DNA from: an uncultured Bacilli bacterium
Lineage (GTDB): Bacteria > Bacillota_I > Bacilli_A > RF39 > UBA660
Length of the DNA: 42,515 nucleotides
Reading direction: 5' to 3'
Assembly (NCBI GenBank): GCA_944371995.1
Contig: CALVYD010000014.1
Coordinates: 1-42,515, forward strand
The translations under genes were made by a program, and so were the position numbers. Of the stretch, positions 30,688 through 39,074 are shown piece after piece (the stretch's first letter is position 1; each line of letters opens with the position of its first letter). The notes under the pieces are model-generated. The model did not search any database, had not been told where the DNA came from, and saw only the letters and a list, made by a program, of their open reading frames with translations.

Positions 30688-30716
30688 GGACAACGAATTG
30701 AAAGTTGCCCTTTTTT
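30686..30716 (+). terminator. Rho-independent terminator of the GntR-ABC operon
   Basis: AAGGACAAC (30686-30694) pairs with GTTGCCCTT (30704-30712), with one A-C mismatch, followed by six T. The hairpin starts at the stop codon. Confidence 0.75.
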
Positions 30717-30774
30717 AAATTTATAAGGGATTTGCTTTCAAAAAAAACAAATTTGAAAACTTGATAAAAAACAG

Positions 30775-30803
30775 TTGACATACGAACAAACGTATTATAT
30801 GGT
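30775..30803 (+). promoter_or_regulatory. Promoter with SOS-box-like element before the DinD remnant
   Basis: TTGACA (30775-30780) and TATGGT (30798-30803) are 17 bases apart. Between them CGAACAAACGTATT (30783-30796) resembles the Gram-positive LexA box CGAAC-N4-GTTCG, with an intact left half (CGAAC) and an imperfect right half. This would suit a DNA-damage-inducible gene. Confidence 0.55.
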
Positions 30804-30988
30804 GTTCTCATCATGAGGAAATATTATGTATAGAACTAATTGTTTTCGAAGGCTTGAGTGTTAGAAGTTAGACATATCTAAAATGTGGAAGTAGTTATTC
30901 TAAAGATTATAATGTCAGTTATAAGATTATGTTTGAATTATTAAAAAGATGCAGTAAAAAATATAATTAATATAGTAAAGGAGAAAAA
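30804..30988. other. Leader region before the DinD remnant
   Basis: About 185 bases lie between the promoter and the start codon of the DinD remnant. I see no gene, no tRNA and no stable hairpin; a few short frames have no recognisable product. A weak AAAGGAG precedes the ATG at 30989. Confidence 0.3.
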
Positions 30989-31841
30989 ATGAATCAAGAT
31001 AAAATGCATTTAGTAAATAAGATATTTAATAATGAAACTATAAGAACAGTCTGGGATAAAGAACAGGAGAAATACTTTATCAGTGTTGTAGATATTGTTA
31101 GAGTTATCTCAGAAAGTGATAATCCACAAACATATTGGCGAGTACTTAAAAAGAGACTTAAAGATGAAGGAAATGAAACCGTTACAAATTGTAACGCTTT
31201 GAAGCTTAAAGCTAAAGATGGGAAATATCGCATGACTGATGTTGTTGATATTGAAGGAATGTTTAGATTATTAAGTCTATTCCTAGTAAAAATGCTGAAC
31301 CTATAAAGCAATGGTTAGCACATTTAAGTAGTGAAAGAGTAGATGAAATATTCGATCCATCAATTGCTGCTCAAAGGTCAATAGATTTATACAGAGCAAA
31401 AGGTTATGATAAGGGTTGGATTGCTAAAAGAATAAAACGCATCCAAGATAGAAAAGCGTTGACTGATGTTTGGCAAGCCAGAAATGTAAAAGAAGGAAAA
31501 GAATATGCAATTCTGACTAATGAAATATATAAAGAATGGCCAGGAATGAGTGCTAAAGAATATAAACAGTATAAAGGACTTAGGAAGGAATCTTTAAGAG
31601 ATAATATGTCTGATATTGAAGTTGCCTTAGCAGATTTAGGAGAAATAGCAACGAGAAAACTTGCTAAAACATAATCCTTATGGCCTAGAACAAAATAAAA
31701 AAAATAGCAAGAACGGGTGGAAATACCGCAAAAGTTGCTAGAGAGGATTTAGAAAAGAAATTAGAAGTATCAGTAATTACTAATGAGAATAGATTAAATT
31801 ATAAATATATCAATGATAAAGAAAAAATAGAAAATATGTAA
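30989..31841 (+). pseudogene. DinD/Bro-N family DNA-damage-inducible protein, decayed
   Basis: Across three reading frames this region encodes one DinD-like (Bro-N domain) protein. Frame one gives DKEQEKYFISVVDIVRVISE, then NPQTYWRVLKKRLKDEGNET and DVVDIEGMFRLL. After a lost A near 31270-31273, frame two continues as IPSKNAEPIKQWLAHLSSER, RSIDLYRAKGYDKGWIAKRI and RKESLRDNMSDIEVALADLG to a stop at 31672. The C-terminal tail resumes in other frames (NPYGLEQNK, then IARTGGNTAKVAREDLEKKL), with a further slip in an eight-A run near 31700. A complete gene would encode ~280 residues. Three breaks support real decay. Confidence 0.85.
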
Positions 31842-31920
31842 AGGTTTAAATTAAACTGTATAATAAATATGGTTGATATAATGAAAAAATGAATAATATA
31901 AAAATTAGGGAGGAAAAATA

Positions 31921-32595
31921 ATGAGACTAGCTTTAGCATCACAAGGTTTTACAACAGATGAAATTGCTAAAAAGGTAGAAGAATTAGTAGGAAAACCATT
32001 AGAAAAAATAAATGTTGCGATTATCAATGAAGCTTATGTAGGATTAGATGAAACACGTGATAAAAGATGGTTAATTAGAGAGTTAGCAAACATAGAAAAA
32101 TATATCGGTGGAACGATTGATTTTGTAAATTTTAGGGTTTATGATAAAGAAGAAATAAAAAAACATTTTCAAAGAGCAGATTTAATTTATATTGTTGGAG
32201 GTCGTCAACATATATTAGAGAAGTTGTTTAGAGAAACAGATACGATAGATATTTTAAAACAAATGGCAAATGAAAAAGTAATCATGGGAACATCAGCAGG
32301 CTCTATTGTTTTAGGAAGGAAAATAACGAGTGCAGATTTTTGGAAAGAGAGATATCCAAAAGATTGGGATTTAGCCAAAACGCATGAAGAGCTAAATCTT
32401 GTAAACTTTAATATTATACCTCACTATATGAGAGAAGATCATAAGAAGTGGACGAAGAGCTTTTTTGAACGAGTATTAAAAGAGAATCCCTTTCCAATAT
32501 ATGCGATTACGGATACACAAATGGTAGTTTGTCATGATGGAAAGTTAGGATTTGTTGGAGGAGATCCAGAAATATTTGGAGAAAAGAAAATATAG
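31921..32595 (+). CDS. Peptidase E-like (family S51) protein
   Basis: This 224-residue protein of the class I glutamine amidotransferase-like fold matches the S51 dipeptidase E group. The nucleophile elbow is IMGTSAGSIVLG (~120-131), with the catalytic serine in GTSAGS. IYIVGGRQHILEKL (~76-90) carries the oxyanion glycine loop and NFNIIPHYMREDHKKW (~161-176) the histidine. Members cleave Asp-Xaa dipeptides; many Firmicute homologues are of unproven specificity. AGGGAGGAAA gives a strong ribosome site. It follows the DinD remnant. Confidence 0.9.
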   Translation: MRLALASQGFTTDEIAKKVEELVGKPLEKINVAIINEAYVGLDETRDKRWLIRELANIEKYIGGTIDFVNFRVYDKEEIKKHFQRADLIYIVGGRQHILEKLFRETDTIDILKQMANEKVIMGTSAGSIVLGRKITSADFWKERYPKDWDLAKTHEELNLVNFNIIPHYMREDHKKWTKSFFERVLKENPFPIYAITDTQMVVCHDGKLGFVGGDPEIFGEKKI

Positions 32596-32632
32596 ATTTT
32601 TGTGATATAATCAAAGAAATAGAGGGTCGAGT

Positions 32633-33658
32633 ATGAGTATTGAAGAAGAAATATTTAGAAAAAGAAGGATAAAGAAAGAGGCTCTAATTTCTTATGGATT
32701 TAAAAAGAATGGACCTTATTATATTTATTCTAAAGAGTTTATGAATCATAATTTTAAAGCAGAGATAAAAGTGGATGATGCAAGTGTAGTTACTGGAAAA
32801 GTATATGATTTAGATATGGAGGAAGAATACACAAACTTTCGTATAGATGATGTGGTAGGAGATTTTGCTAATACTGTAAAAGAAGAGTATCAAAATATTT
32901 TACGAGATATTGCTGCTCACTGTTTTATAGAAGAAGATTTTATGTTTGATCAGTCTAATCGTATTTCTATGAAGATAAAAGAAAAATATCATGTACATCC
33001 AGAATTTTTATGGGAGAAGTTTCCAGACTATGGAGTTTTTCGAAATGAAAAAAGCGATAAATGGTTTGCTATTATTATGAAGTTGGATAAGAGTAAGATT
33101 ATAAAAGAAGAAGTTGGACTAGTTGAAGTGTTAAATGTAAAACTAGATGATAAAGTAGAAGAGTGTATACAACGAGAAGGTATTTATCCAGCGTATCATT
33201 CAAGTAAGAAGAACTGGGTATCTATTATTTTAGATGATACTTTAACTGATGATGAAGTCATGATGCTAATTTCTATTAGTTATGATTTATCCGATGTAAC
33301 TGGAGATTGGATTATTCCAGCAAATCCCTATTATTATGATATTATTGGTGCTTTCGAAAAAACAGATACAACGTATTGGAAACAACCAAGTAGTATTCAA
33401 ATAGGAGATATGGTCTATATTTATATGGCAAAACCTTATTCAGCAATACTTTTTCAATGTCAAGTAGTAGAGATTAATATTCCAGACGATTTTAAAACTA
33501 AGAATCATTCCATATCTTATGATATGAAATTAAAATTAATAAAAAAATATGATAAAGAGGAATGGTCGTTAGAAAAGTTGAAAGAATATGGTGTAAAGGC
33601 AATTCGGAGTCCAAGAAGATTACCTAAGATATTAAGTGAAGAATTAATAAGAAATTAG
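32633..33658 (+). CDS. YjbR/MmcQ-type protein with C-terminal PUA/EVE-like domain
   Basis: This 341-residue multi-domain protein has an N-terminal ~125 residues resembling the extension of long YjbR-family proteins (EEEYTNFRIDDVVGDFANTV). Residues ~125-225 carry the YjbR/MmcQ domain: HPEFLWEKFPDYGVFRNEKS and DKWFAIIMKLDKSKI, then GIYPAYHSSKKNWVSIILDD and DDEVMMLISISYDL. The final ~110 residues (DWIIPANPYYYDIIGAFEKT, IQIGDMVYIYMAKPYSAILF) look like a PUA/EVE-type domain that binds modified nucleotides. The combined function is unknown. It is soluble and likely cytosolic. Confidence 0.82.
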   Translation: MSIEEEIFRKRRIKKEALISYGFKKNGPYYIYSKEFMNHNFKAEIKVDDASVVTGKVYDLDMEEEYTNFRIDDVVGDFANTVKEEYQNILRDIAAHCFIEEDFMFDQSNRISMKIKEKYHVHPEFLWEKFPDYGVFRNEKSDKWFAIIMKLDKSKIIKEEVGLVEVLNVKLDDKVEECIQREGIYPAYHSSKKNWVSIILDDTLTDDEVMMLISISYDLSDVTGDWIIPANPYYYDIIGAFEKTDTTYWKQPSSIQIGDMVYIYMAKPYSAILFQCQVVEINIPDDFKTKNHSISYDMKLKLIKKYDKEEWSLEKLKEYGVKAIRSPRRLPKILSEELIRN

Positions 33659-33672
33659 GTGGATATTAGATT

Positions 33673-34236
33673 ATGTATGTAAATAAAGAAAAAAGAGCAT
33701 TTAAGGGTAAGAGTTTACTAGAAAAAGTAGAAAATTATACTGTAGTAGATATTGAAACTACTTCACTAGATACAGTTTTTGGTGAAATTTTGGAAATTAG
33801 TGCTATTAAAGTACGAAATAGAAAAGAAGTAGAGACTTTTTCTGAAATTATTAAAGTGAATCATGAAATTGGCTCGTTTACAACGAACTTAACTGGTATT
33901 ACTACTAAAATGGTAGAAGAAGAGGGTAAAGATTTAACATGCGCATTACTTGACTTTAAAGAATTTTTAGGAGATGATATTATTGTAGGACATAATGTTA
34001 ACTTTGATATCAATTTTCTATATGACAGTATGAGAGAACAACTAGGAGATTATTTAACAAATGATTATATTGATACGTTGAGAATATCGAGAAAAGTATT
34101 AAAAGAGTTAGGACATCATAGATTAGATGATTTAATTGACTACTTCGGGTTAAAACAAAGAAGAGAACATAGAGCATTAAATGATTGTGTGTTAACAAAT
34201 CAGGTATATTTAAAATTATGTCATTATAAATTCTAA
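33673..34236 (+). CDS. DEDDh 3'-5' exonuclease (PolC/epsilon-like)
   Basis: This 187-residue stand-alone exonuclease domain shows YTVVDIETTSLD (motif I, D and E), IIVGHNVNFDINFL (motif II) and LKQRREHRALNDCVLTNQVY (motif III, H-x4-D). This arrangement is that of the proofreading exonuclease of DNA polymerase III and related nucleases. No polymerase or helicase domain is attached. It could act in repair or RNA trimming. It lies 14 bases after the YjbR-type gene with a TTAGGTGG ribosome site. Confidence 0.92.
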   Translation: MYVNKEKRAFKGKSLLEKVENYTVVDIETTSLDTVFGEILEISAIKVRNRKEVETFSEIIKVNHEIGSFTTNLTGITTKMVEEEGKDLTCALLDFKEFLGDDIIVGHNVNFDINFLYDSMREQLGDYLTNDYIDTLRISRKVLKELGHHRLDDLIDYFGLKQRREHRALNDCVLTNQVYLKLCHYKF

Positions 34237-34253
34237 AAAGGTAGGATAGTATT

Positions 34254-35333
34254 ATGAAAAATAACTTTGGAGCAATATATCAACTTTTTGTAGCAATACC
34301 AGTTACTATATTTTTAATTATTTTCTTTTATTATGGGGAGTTTATAGCAAGATTACTATTAACACCATTTATTGTATGTGCTATTGCTACATTATTTAAG
34401 AGTATTTTTACGCTAAAAGGAAATTTAAAATGGTCAGAGTATTGTAATAGAGTATATATCATTAGTGTTTTGGTCTATGTTTTAGGATTTTTTGTAGCAT
34501 TTTGGTATCTTGCTATTAAGAATCAGATATATTCACTTATGATAATATTATTTGTTGTCTCAGTAATAATTGTTGTTGCTATTAGATATCGTTTCTTTAA
34601 AAAGAGACAGTCTAAAGAAGAAATGGAAAAAGAAAATAAACGATTTTTAACAAAAACAAGATTAAAAAGAAAGTTAGGACGTCTTGCAAGGCCAATTATA
34701 TTTTCTTTGATATTAGTTTTAGGGGTTGTCTTATTATGTCTCGGTGTTTTCAACTGGTTAGCGGTAAAAGAAGAAACAAAAGATTATAAAGAAGTATCGG
34801 GTCACTTTATGAATGCTAGTATTTATAGACAAGATGAAGATGGAACAACTTATGCTCTTACGTATTACTATATTGTTGATGGAGAAGAATATCAAATTAC
34901 CACTTCTTATGGAACGGGAATGATACCTAGAAAAGATAGTACAAGAACAATTATCTATAATCCGGATAATCCAGAGGAAGCAAGAATTGTTGGTGGAGAG
35001 AGCTTTGTTATACTTTTGTTAGTCGGTCTCATGTTTACAGTAATACCTGCTTTGTTTTTAATAGAGACATTTAGTAAAAATAAGAAGGATAAGAAGCCAT
35101 CTAGATTTAGTTTTTTTGCCTTTGGTATGGGAGTATTTTTGTTTACTTTATGTTATGGTATTTTGTATATGATGACAGGAACATTTTCTTTTATTCAAAT
35201 GTTTCAAATGTATGGAATAGGATTCTTACTTGGAGCTTTTGTATTAATCATATTAATGCTTGTTGGAGTATATTTTATGGTAATGAGTGTGTATCAAGCA
35301 ATTACCTATAAAGAGGAAAATGTTATAAAGTAA
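34254..35333 (+). CDS. DUF3592-type multi-pass membrane protein
   Basis: This 359-residue protein has about eight hydrophobic helices in three groups: ~8-28 and ~31-46, ~67-87 and ~93-112, then ~143-168, and finally ~250-272, ~288-310 and ~318-345. Between them, residues ~175-245 form an extracytoplasmic segment (YALTYYYIVDGEEYQITTSY, TRTIIYNPDNPEEARIVGGE) matching the DUF3592 pattern in which a Y-N-P-x-N/D-PxxA-R motif follows a G-x-x. The function of the family is unknown. It starts 17 bases after the exonuclease gene. Confidence 0.75.
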   Translation: MKNNFGAIYQLFVAIPVTIFLIIFFYYGEFIARLLLTPFIVCAIATLFKSIFTLKGNLKWSEYCNRVYIISVLVYVLGFFVAFWYLAIKNQIYSLMIILFVVSVIIVVAIRYRFFKKRQSKEEMEKENKRFLTKTRLKRKLGRLARPIIFSLILVLGVVLLCLGVFNWLAVKEETKDYKEVSGHFMNASIYRQDEDGTTYALTYYYIVDGEEYQITTSYGTGMIPRKDSTRTIIYNPDNPEEARIVGGESFVILLLVGLMFTVIPALFLIETFSKNKKDKKPSRFSFFAFGMGVFLFTLCYGILYMMTGTFSFIQMFQMYGIGFLLGAFVLIILMLVGVYFMVMSVYQAITYKEENVIK

Positions 35334-35338
35334 TATAT

Positions 35339-35368
35339 TTGAGATGTAGAAAAATATAGTGGTATAAA
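35339..35368 (+). promoter_or_regulatory. Sigma-A type promoter for the 35381 gene
   Basis: TTGAGA (35339-35344) and TATAAA (35363-35368) are separated by 18 bases. The start codon follows only 13 bases after the -10, so the leader would be short. Confidence 0.4.
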
Positions 35369-35380
35369 TAAGGAGTATAT

Positions 35381-35596
35381 ATGGATAATAAACAAAATGA
35401 AAAAAATCAAGCGTTAGATAATTATATGGTAGAAGGTATTCCGTTAGGGATGTGTTTTGGTGCCTCTATAGGAGTGGTAGTAGGGATATTTTTAGATAAT
35501 GTTCCTATTTTTATCACTTTTGGTATTGCGATAGGAATGACTGTAGGTATGGGAATTGGTTCCTTGATAAAAAAAGATAAACACAAAAGTAAATAA
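35381..35596 (+). CDS. Small glycine-rich membrane protein
   Basis: This 71-residue protein has two hydrophobic segments rich in glycine (~17-37, IPLGMCFGASIGVVVGIFLD, and ~41-62, IFITFGIAIGMTVGMGIGSL) and a lysine-rich end (KKDKHKSK). The spacing of glycines resembles glycine-zipper helices that pack tightly in membranes. AAGGAG upstream supports the start. Family and role are unknown; short toxin-like membrane proteins share this style, but I see no antitoxin partner. Confidence 0.6.
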   Translation: MDNKQNEKNQALDNYMVEGIPLGMCFGASIGVVVGIFLDNVPIFITFGIAIGMTVGMGIGSLIKKDKHKSK

Positions 35597-35628
35597 TAAG
35601 ATAGTAATTATAGTGCATGGAGGAAGTT

Positions 35629-36153
35629 ATGAAAGTATATATTGTAAGACATGGAGAAGTACCACATAATGCTTTAAAACAATATAATAGTGCAGATGAA
35701 GATTTAAATGAAGTAGGAGTTTTGCAAGCTAATGCTTTAAAAGAAAAAATCAAAGACTTAAATTATGATATTATTATTTCTTCTCCTTTAGTAAGGGCAA
35801 GACATACGGCAAGTATTATTAACGTTCATAACAAAGAAGTGATGATTGAAGAGAGAATTAAAGAAAGAAATCCAGGTGATTTATCTGGAAAATCTTTAAG
35901 TGTTACGAATCGTGAGGAATATTGGAATTATTATACTAAGATACAATATGGTACTTCTGAAAATATCAAGGACTTTTTTGAAAGAGTATATGATTTTTTA
36001 GATGAGTTAAAACTGAAAGAATATACTAGTGTGTTAGTGGTTGCTCATAGCGGAGTATCTAAAGTGTTTAGTGCTTATTTTGAAGGATTAGGTGACGGGA
36101 TGGTTTTAAATAGAGGATTAAAAAATTGTGAAATAAAAGAGTATGAATTGTAA
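35629..36153 (+). CDS. Histidine phosphatase (phosphoglycerate mutase-like) protein
   Basis: This 174-residue enzyme of the RHG phosphatase superfamily begins KVYIVRHGEVPHNALKQYNS with the catalytic RHGE motif at 7-10. IIISSPLVRARHTASII (~49-66) holds the SSPLxRARxTA signature and ERNPGDLSGKS the ER-x-xGxx-xG element. VLVVAHSGVSKVFSAYFEGL (~142-161) contains the second catalytic histidine. The substrate is not clear. ATG 35629 is chosen because GGAGG (35619-35623) lies 5-6 bases upstream; an upstream frame to 35617 overlaps it. Confidence 0.93.
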   Translation: MKVYIVRHGEVPHNALKQYNSADEDLNEVGVLQANALKEKIKDLNYDIIISSPLVRARHTASIINVHNKEVMIEERIKERNPGDLSGKSLSVTNREEYWNYYTKIQYGTSENIKDFFERVYDFLDELKLKEYTSVLVVAHSGVSKVFSAYFEGLGDGMVLNRGLKNCEIKEYEL

Positions 36154-36225
36154 ACTAAAATATTGTTTTTAGAATATAATTTATGGATCTTTGATGATAT
36201 TAGTATCCATGATACAAGTGTTGAT

Positions 36226-36260
36226 AGATAAGTTAGAAAAAGATTTATCTTTTTTTTTCT
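36226..36260 (+). terminator. Probable Rho-independent terminator
   Basis: AGATAA (36226-36231) pairs with TTATCT (36245-36250) across a 13-base loop, followed by a run of T. It separates the phosphatase from the SOS-controlled polymerase promoter. Confidence 0.5.
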
Positions 36261-36272
36261 AAAATTTTCCAC

Positions 36273-36301
36273 TTCGCAAGAACAAATGTTCGTGATAAAA
36301 T
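36273..36301 (+). promoter_or_regulatory. SOS-regulated promoter of the polymerase operon
   Basis: TTCGCA (36273-36278) and TAAAAT (36296-36301) are 17 bases apart, with a LexA-type box lying between them. This is the standard arrangement for repression by LexA. Confidence 0.6.
36280..36291. promoter_or_regulatory. LexA-type SOS box
   Basis: GAAC-AAAT-GTTC is a perfect copy of the Gram-positive GAAC-N4-GTTC SOS box, directly upstream of a Y-family DNA polymerase gene. Known LexA regulons include such genes. Confidence 0.88.
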
Positions 36302-36316
36302 ATAGATGGTGATTAT

Positions 36317-37804
36317 ATGGAAAAAGTTTATATCTGTATTGATTTAAAGAGTTTTTATGCATCTGTAGAATGTGTAGAAAGAGGATTAGATCCGTTAAAA
36401 ACTAATTTAGCAGTAGCAGATTCCACTAAAACAGAAAAAACGATATGTCTAGCCATTAGTCCTTCCTTAAAACAATATGGTATTGGAGGAAGAGCTAGAT
36501 TATTTGAATTATTACAATTAGTAAAAGAGGTGAATAAAAGGCGAAAAGAAGAAAACAATGGTAGAAAATTTTCAGGAAAATCTATGGATGATGATGAATT
36601 AAAGCATGATAAAACAAAAGAATTAGATTTGATTATTGCTCCTCCTAGAATGTCTCATTATATTAACTTTTCAGCTAAGATATATAATATTTATTTAAGG
36701 CATATGGCAAGTGAAGATATCTTTGTTTATTCGATTGATGAAGTGTTTGCAGACATTACTAAATATTTAAAATATAATCATACTACACCAAAAGAGTTTG
36801 TAACTAAGATATTAAAAGAAGTGGTAAAAGAAACAGGAATTACTGCAACAGCGGGAATAGGAAGTAATCTTTTTTTAGCAAAAGTAGCGATGGATGTGGT
36901 TGCAAAACACGCGAAAGCAGATGAGTATGGAGTAAGAATTGCCAGGTTAGATGAGAAGAGTTTTAAAGAAAAGCTCTGGGATTATCGTCCAATTACAGAT
37001 ATTTGGAGAATAGGAAAGGGAATTGCTAGTAGACTAGAACAGAATCATATTTATACTTTAGGAGATATTGCAAGGTGTTCTATAGAAAATGAAGAATTAT
37101 TATATAAATTATTTGGTGTTAATGCTGAGTTATTAATTGATCATGCCTGGGGAGTAGAACCATGTACGATAGAGTCTATTAAATCCTATAAGCCATTAGC
37201 AAAAAGCATTAGTACAGGACAAGTCTTACCGTGTCCATATTCTTATCAAAAAGCAAAATTAATTATTCGAGAAATGTCTGAGTTGTTAGCTTTAAACTTG
37301 GCAGAAAAACATTTGGTAACGGACCAATTAGTGTTAACGGTAGGATATGATATTTCGAATGTTACAGAAGATTATCATGGAGAAGTAAAGGTGGATTTTT
37401 ATGGAAGAAAGATACCTAAACATGCTCATGGTAGTATTCATTTAAAAGAAAAAACGTCTTCTTCTAGAAAAATAATGGATGCGACAACTAAATTATTTGA
37501 ACAAATTATAGATTCAGATTTACTGGTGAAAAGAATTAATATTAGCGCAGTAGGATTAATATCGGTAGAAAAGGAAAAGATGATTTTAAAGTATGAACAG
37601 TTAGATATATTTACAAATCCTGATACACTACAAATAGAAGAGAAAGCACGAAAAAAAGAAGAAAGAGAGGAAAGTTCACTTCAACAAGCCGTGTTAAATA
37701 TTAAAGAAAAGTATGGAAAAAATGCTATTCTTCGAGGTATGAATTTAGAAAGTGGAAGTACTACAATAGAAAGAAATAGACAGATCGGAGGACATCATGA
37801 ATAA
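36317..37804 (+). CDS. Y-family translesion DNA polymerase
   Basis: This 495-residue lesion-bypass polymerase of the UmuC/UvrX-like group has catalytic aspartates in CIDLKSFYASVECVERGLDP (~7-26) and in VYSIDEVFADIT (~136-147). ITATAGIGSNLFLAKVAMDV and DIWRIGKGIASRLEQNHIYT form the palm-thumb transition, and STGQVLPCPYSYQKAKLIIR begins the little finger. A ~30-residue insertion around ~75-105 (GRKFSGKSMDDDELKHDK) is characteristic of Firmicute UvrX/ImuB-like proteins. It is placed behind a perfect SOS box and overlaps a YolD-like gene by 8 bases, a known pairing. Confidence 0.93.
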   Translation: MEKVYICIDLKSFYASVECVERGLDPLKTNLAVADSTKTEKTICLAISPSLKQYGIGGRARLFELLQLVKEVNKRRKEENNGRKFSGKSMDDDELKHDKTKELDLIIAPPRMSHYINFSAKIYNIYLRHMASEDIFVYSIDEVFADITKYLKYNHTTPKEFVTKILKEVVKETGITATAGIGSNLFLAKVAMDVVAKHAKADEYGVRIARLDEKSFKEKLWDYRPITDIWRIGKGIASRLEQNHIYTLGDIARCSIENEELLYKLFGVNAELLIDHAWGVEPCTIESIKSYKPLAKSISTGQVLPCPYSYQKAKLIIREMSELLALNLAEKHLVTDQLVLTVGYDISNVTEDYHGEVKVDFYGRKIPKHAHGSIHLKEKTSSSRKIMDATTKLFEQIIDSDLLVKRINISAVGLISVEKEKMILKYEQLDIFTNPDTLQIEEKARKKEEREESSLQQAVLNIKEKYGKNAILRGMNLESGSTTIERNRQIGGHHE

Positions 37805-38213
37805 ATATGCTGATATTATTCATTTATCAAGACCTAAATCAACACATCCACCCATGTCTTTAAACAATAGGTCTTTCCAATTTGCACCATTTAGTGCATT
37901 AACAGGATATGATGAAAAGATAAAAGAGACAGCAAGGATTACCAGTTCTAAAATAGACTTAACAGAAGAAGAAAAATTAAAGTTAAATGATAAACTGGAA
38001 TGGTTAAAAGAAAATATAAATAGAAATCCGGAAGTTACCATTACTTATTTTGTAGCGGATAAGAAAAAAAGTGGAGGAAGTTATCAAAAGATTACGGGTA
38101 ATATTAGAAGAATTGATAAAGTAGGGAAGTGTCTTGTTTTTAGGGATAAGACAAAAGTATTCTTAGATGATATTATTAAAGTAGAGGGTAATATATTTCG
38201 TGATATGGTATAA
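37797..38213 (+). CDS. YolD-like protein
   Basis: This 138-residue protein begins KYADIIHLSRPKSTHPPMSL, then NRSFQFAPFSALTGYDEKIK, the classic opening of YolD-like proteins. The C-terminal half (VTITYFVADKKKSGGSYQKI, CLVFRDKTKVFLDDIIKVEG) is the beta-rich YolD domain. YolD/UvrX gene pairs occur widely in Firmicutes and phages; the protein is suspected to modulate or replace UmuD for the polymerase, but this is not shown here. It overlaps the polymerase gene by eight bases, so the two are translated together. Confidence 0.9.
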   Translation: MNKYADIIHLSRPKSTHPPMSLNNRSFQFAPFSALTGYDEKIKETARITSSKIDLTEEEKLKLNDKLEWLKENINRNPEVTITYFVADKKKSGGSYQKITGNIRRIDKVGKCLVFRDKTKVFLDDIIKVEGNIFRDMV

Positions 38214-38215
38214 TG

Positions 38216-38236
38216 AAACTATAAATTGATAGTTTT
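38216..38236 (+). terminator. Weak hairpin after the polymerase operon
   Basis: AAACTAT (38216-38222) and ATAGTTT (38229-38235) form a 7-bp stem with a 6-base loop. The following T run is short (TTTT then AAATT), so termination may be inefficient. Confidence 0.4.
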
Positions 38237-38263
38237 AAATTGTAAAACCAAAGGAGAAGAAAT

Positions 38264-39013
38264 ATGAAAAAAGTAATAAACTTCCTAATATGCTTAATGC
38301 TTATTATAGGAATTGCTGGCTGTGGCAATAAACGCATGGAACAAACAGAAAACGAGAAATTTACGACGGTAAATACTTTGGATGACGGGCGGAAAATTTA
38401 TTTTGCACTTGATATACCTTATCGTGATGGTAATTTAAGTATGTCTTTTACTAATAACGATATATCAGTAGATGAATTTTTAAACAAGTTAGAGTACATC
38501 GATACATGGAAAGATGGTGGTTCTAAGGTTTATAAATATAACAAAAGTAACGAAGTGTTTGGTAATGATAATTTTTATGTAGTAGCATGTAATAGTATGG
38601 ATAATATCAAGGATATCTATGTTGCAAAACATTTAGAAAGCTTAAGTGATTTGTGTAGTATAAAAATAAATGATTTGGATGGTGTTTCTATGACAATAAA
38701 AGAAATTATGGACACCAAAGCAGTAGTAATCATAACAGATACAAGTGATAGAGAAAATATTTATGGTGAAGAATATCGAATTGATAAAAAAGAAAATGAT
38801 GTTTGGGTCACTTTAGATACCGTTACGAATGAAGATGTTGTATGGAATTCTATTGGCTATTCTGTAGGGGATGATTATACATTAGAGTTTAGTATTGATT
38901 GGAAAGATGTTTATGGAGTTTTAGAAAGTGGAAAATATAGAATTGTAAAAAGTACTTCTGAAGCAGGAGAAGGAACTACTCATTATATAACGAGCGAATT
39001 TGTCATAAAGTAA
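38264..39013 (+). CDS. Predicted lipoprotein of unknown function
   Basis: This 249-residue secreted lipoprotein has N-terminal MKKVINFLICLMLIIGIAGC, a signal peptide whose lipobox ends at Cys20. The mature part (~230 residues) is soluble and mixed alpha/beta, with two sections ending in YKYNKSNEVFGNDNFYVVAC and a later beta-rich repeat (YTLEFSIDWKDVYGVLESGK, IVKSTSEAGEGTTHYITSEF). The C-terminal part resembles immunoglobulin-like surface domains of Firmicute lipoproteins. AAAGGAG upstream supports the start. Function is unknown. Confidence 0.8.
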   Translation: MKKVINFLICLMLIIGIAGCGNKRMEQTENEKFTTVNTLDDGRKIYFALDIPYRDGNLSMSFTNNDISVDEFLNKLEYIDTWKDGGSKVYKYNKSNEVFGNDNFYVVACNSMDNIKDIYVAKHLESLSDLCSIKINDLDGVSMTIKEIMDTKAVVIITDTSDRENIYGEEYRIDKKENDVWVTLDTVTNEDVVWNSIGYSVGDDYTLEFSIDWKDVYGVLESGKYRIVKSTSEAGEGTTHYITSEFVIK

Positions 39014-39074
39014 TAATGATTAAGTTTCTTCTTTTTAACGGAAAGAGTGTAATATTAAATAAATAGAGTCTATC

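Noticed and set aside
30989-31841. Remnant prophage
   Set aside because: Bro-N domains occur in phage proteins, but no integrase, capsid, terminase or attachment repeat is seen in the flanks; a chromosomal DinD-like gene fits better.
35381-35596. Type I toxin
   Set aside because: Size and hydrophobicity fit, but no antisense RNA promoter or antitoxin is evident and the gene has glycine-zipper rather than toxin-type sequence.
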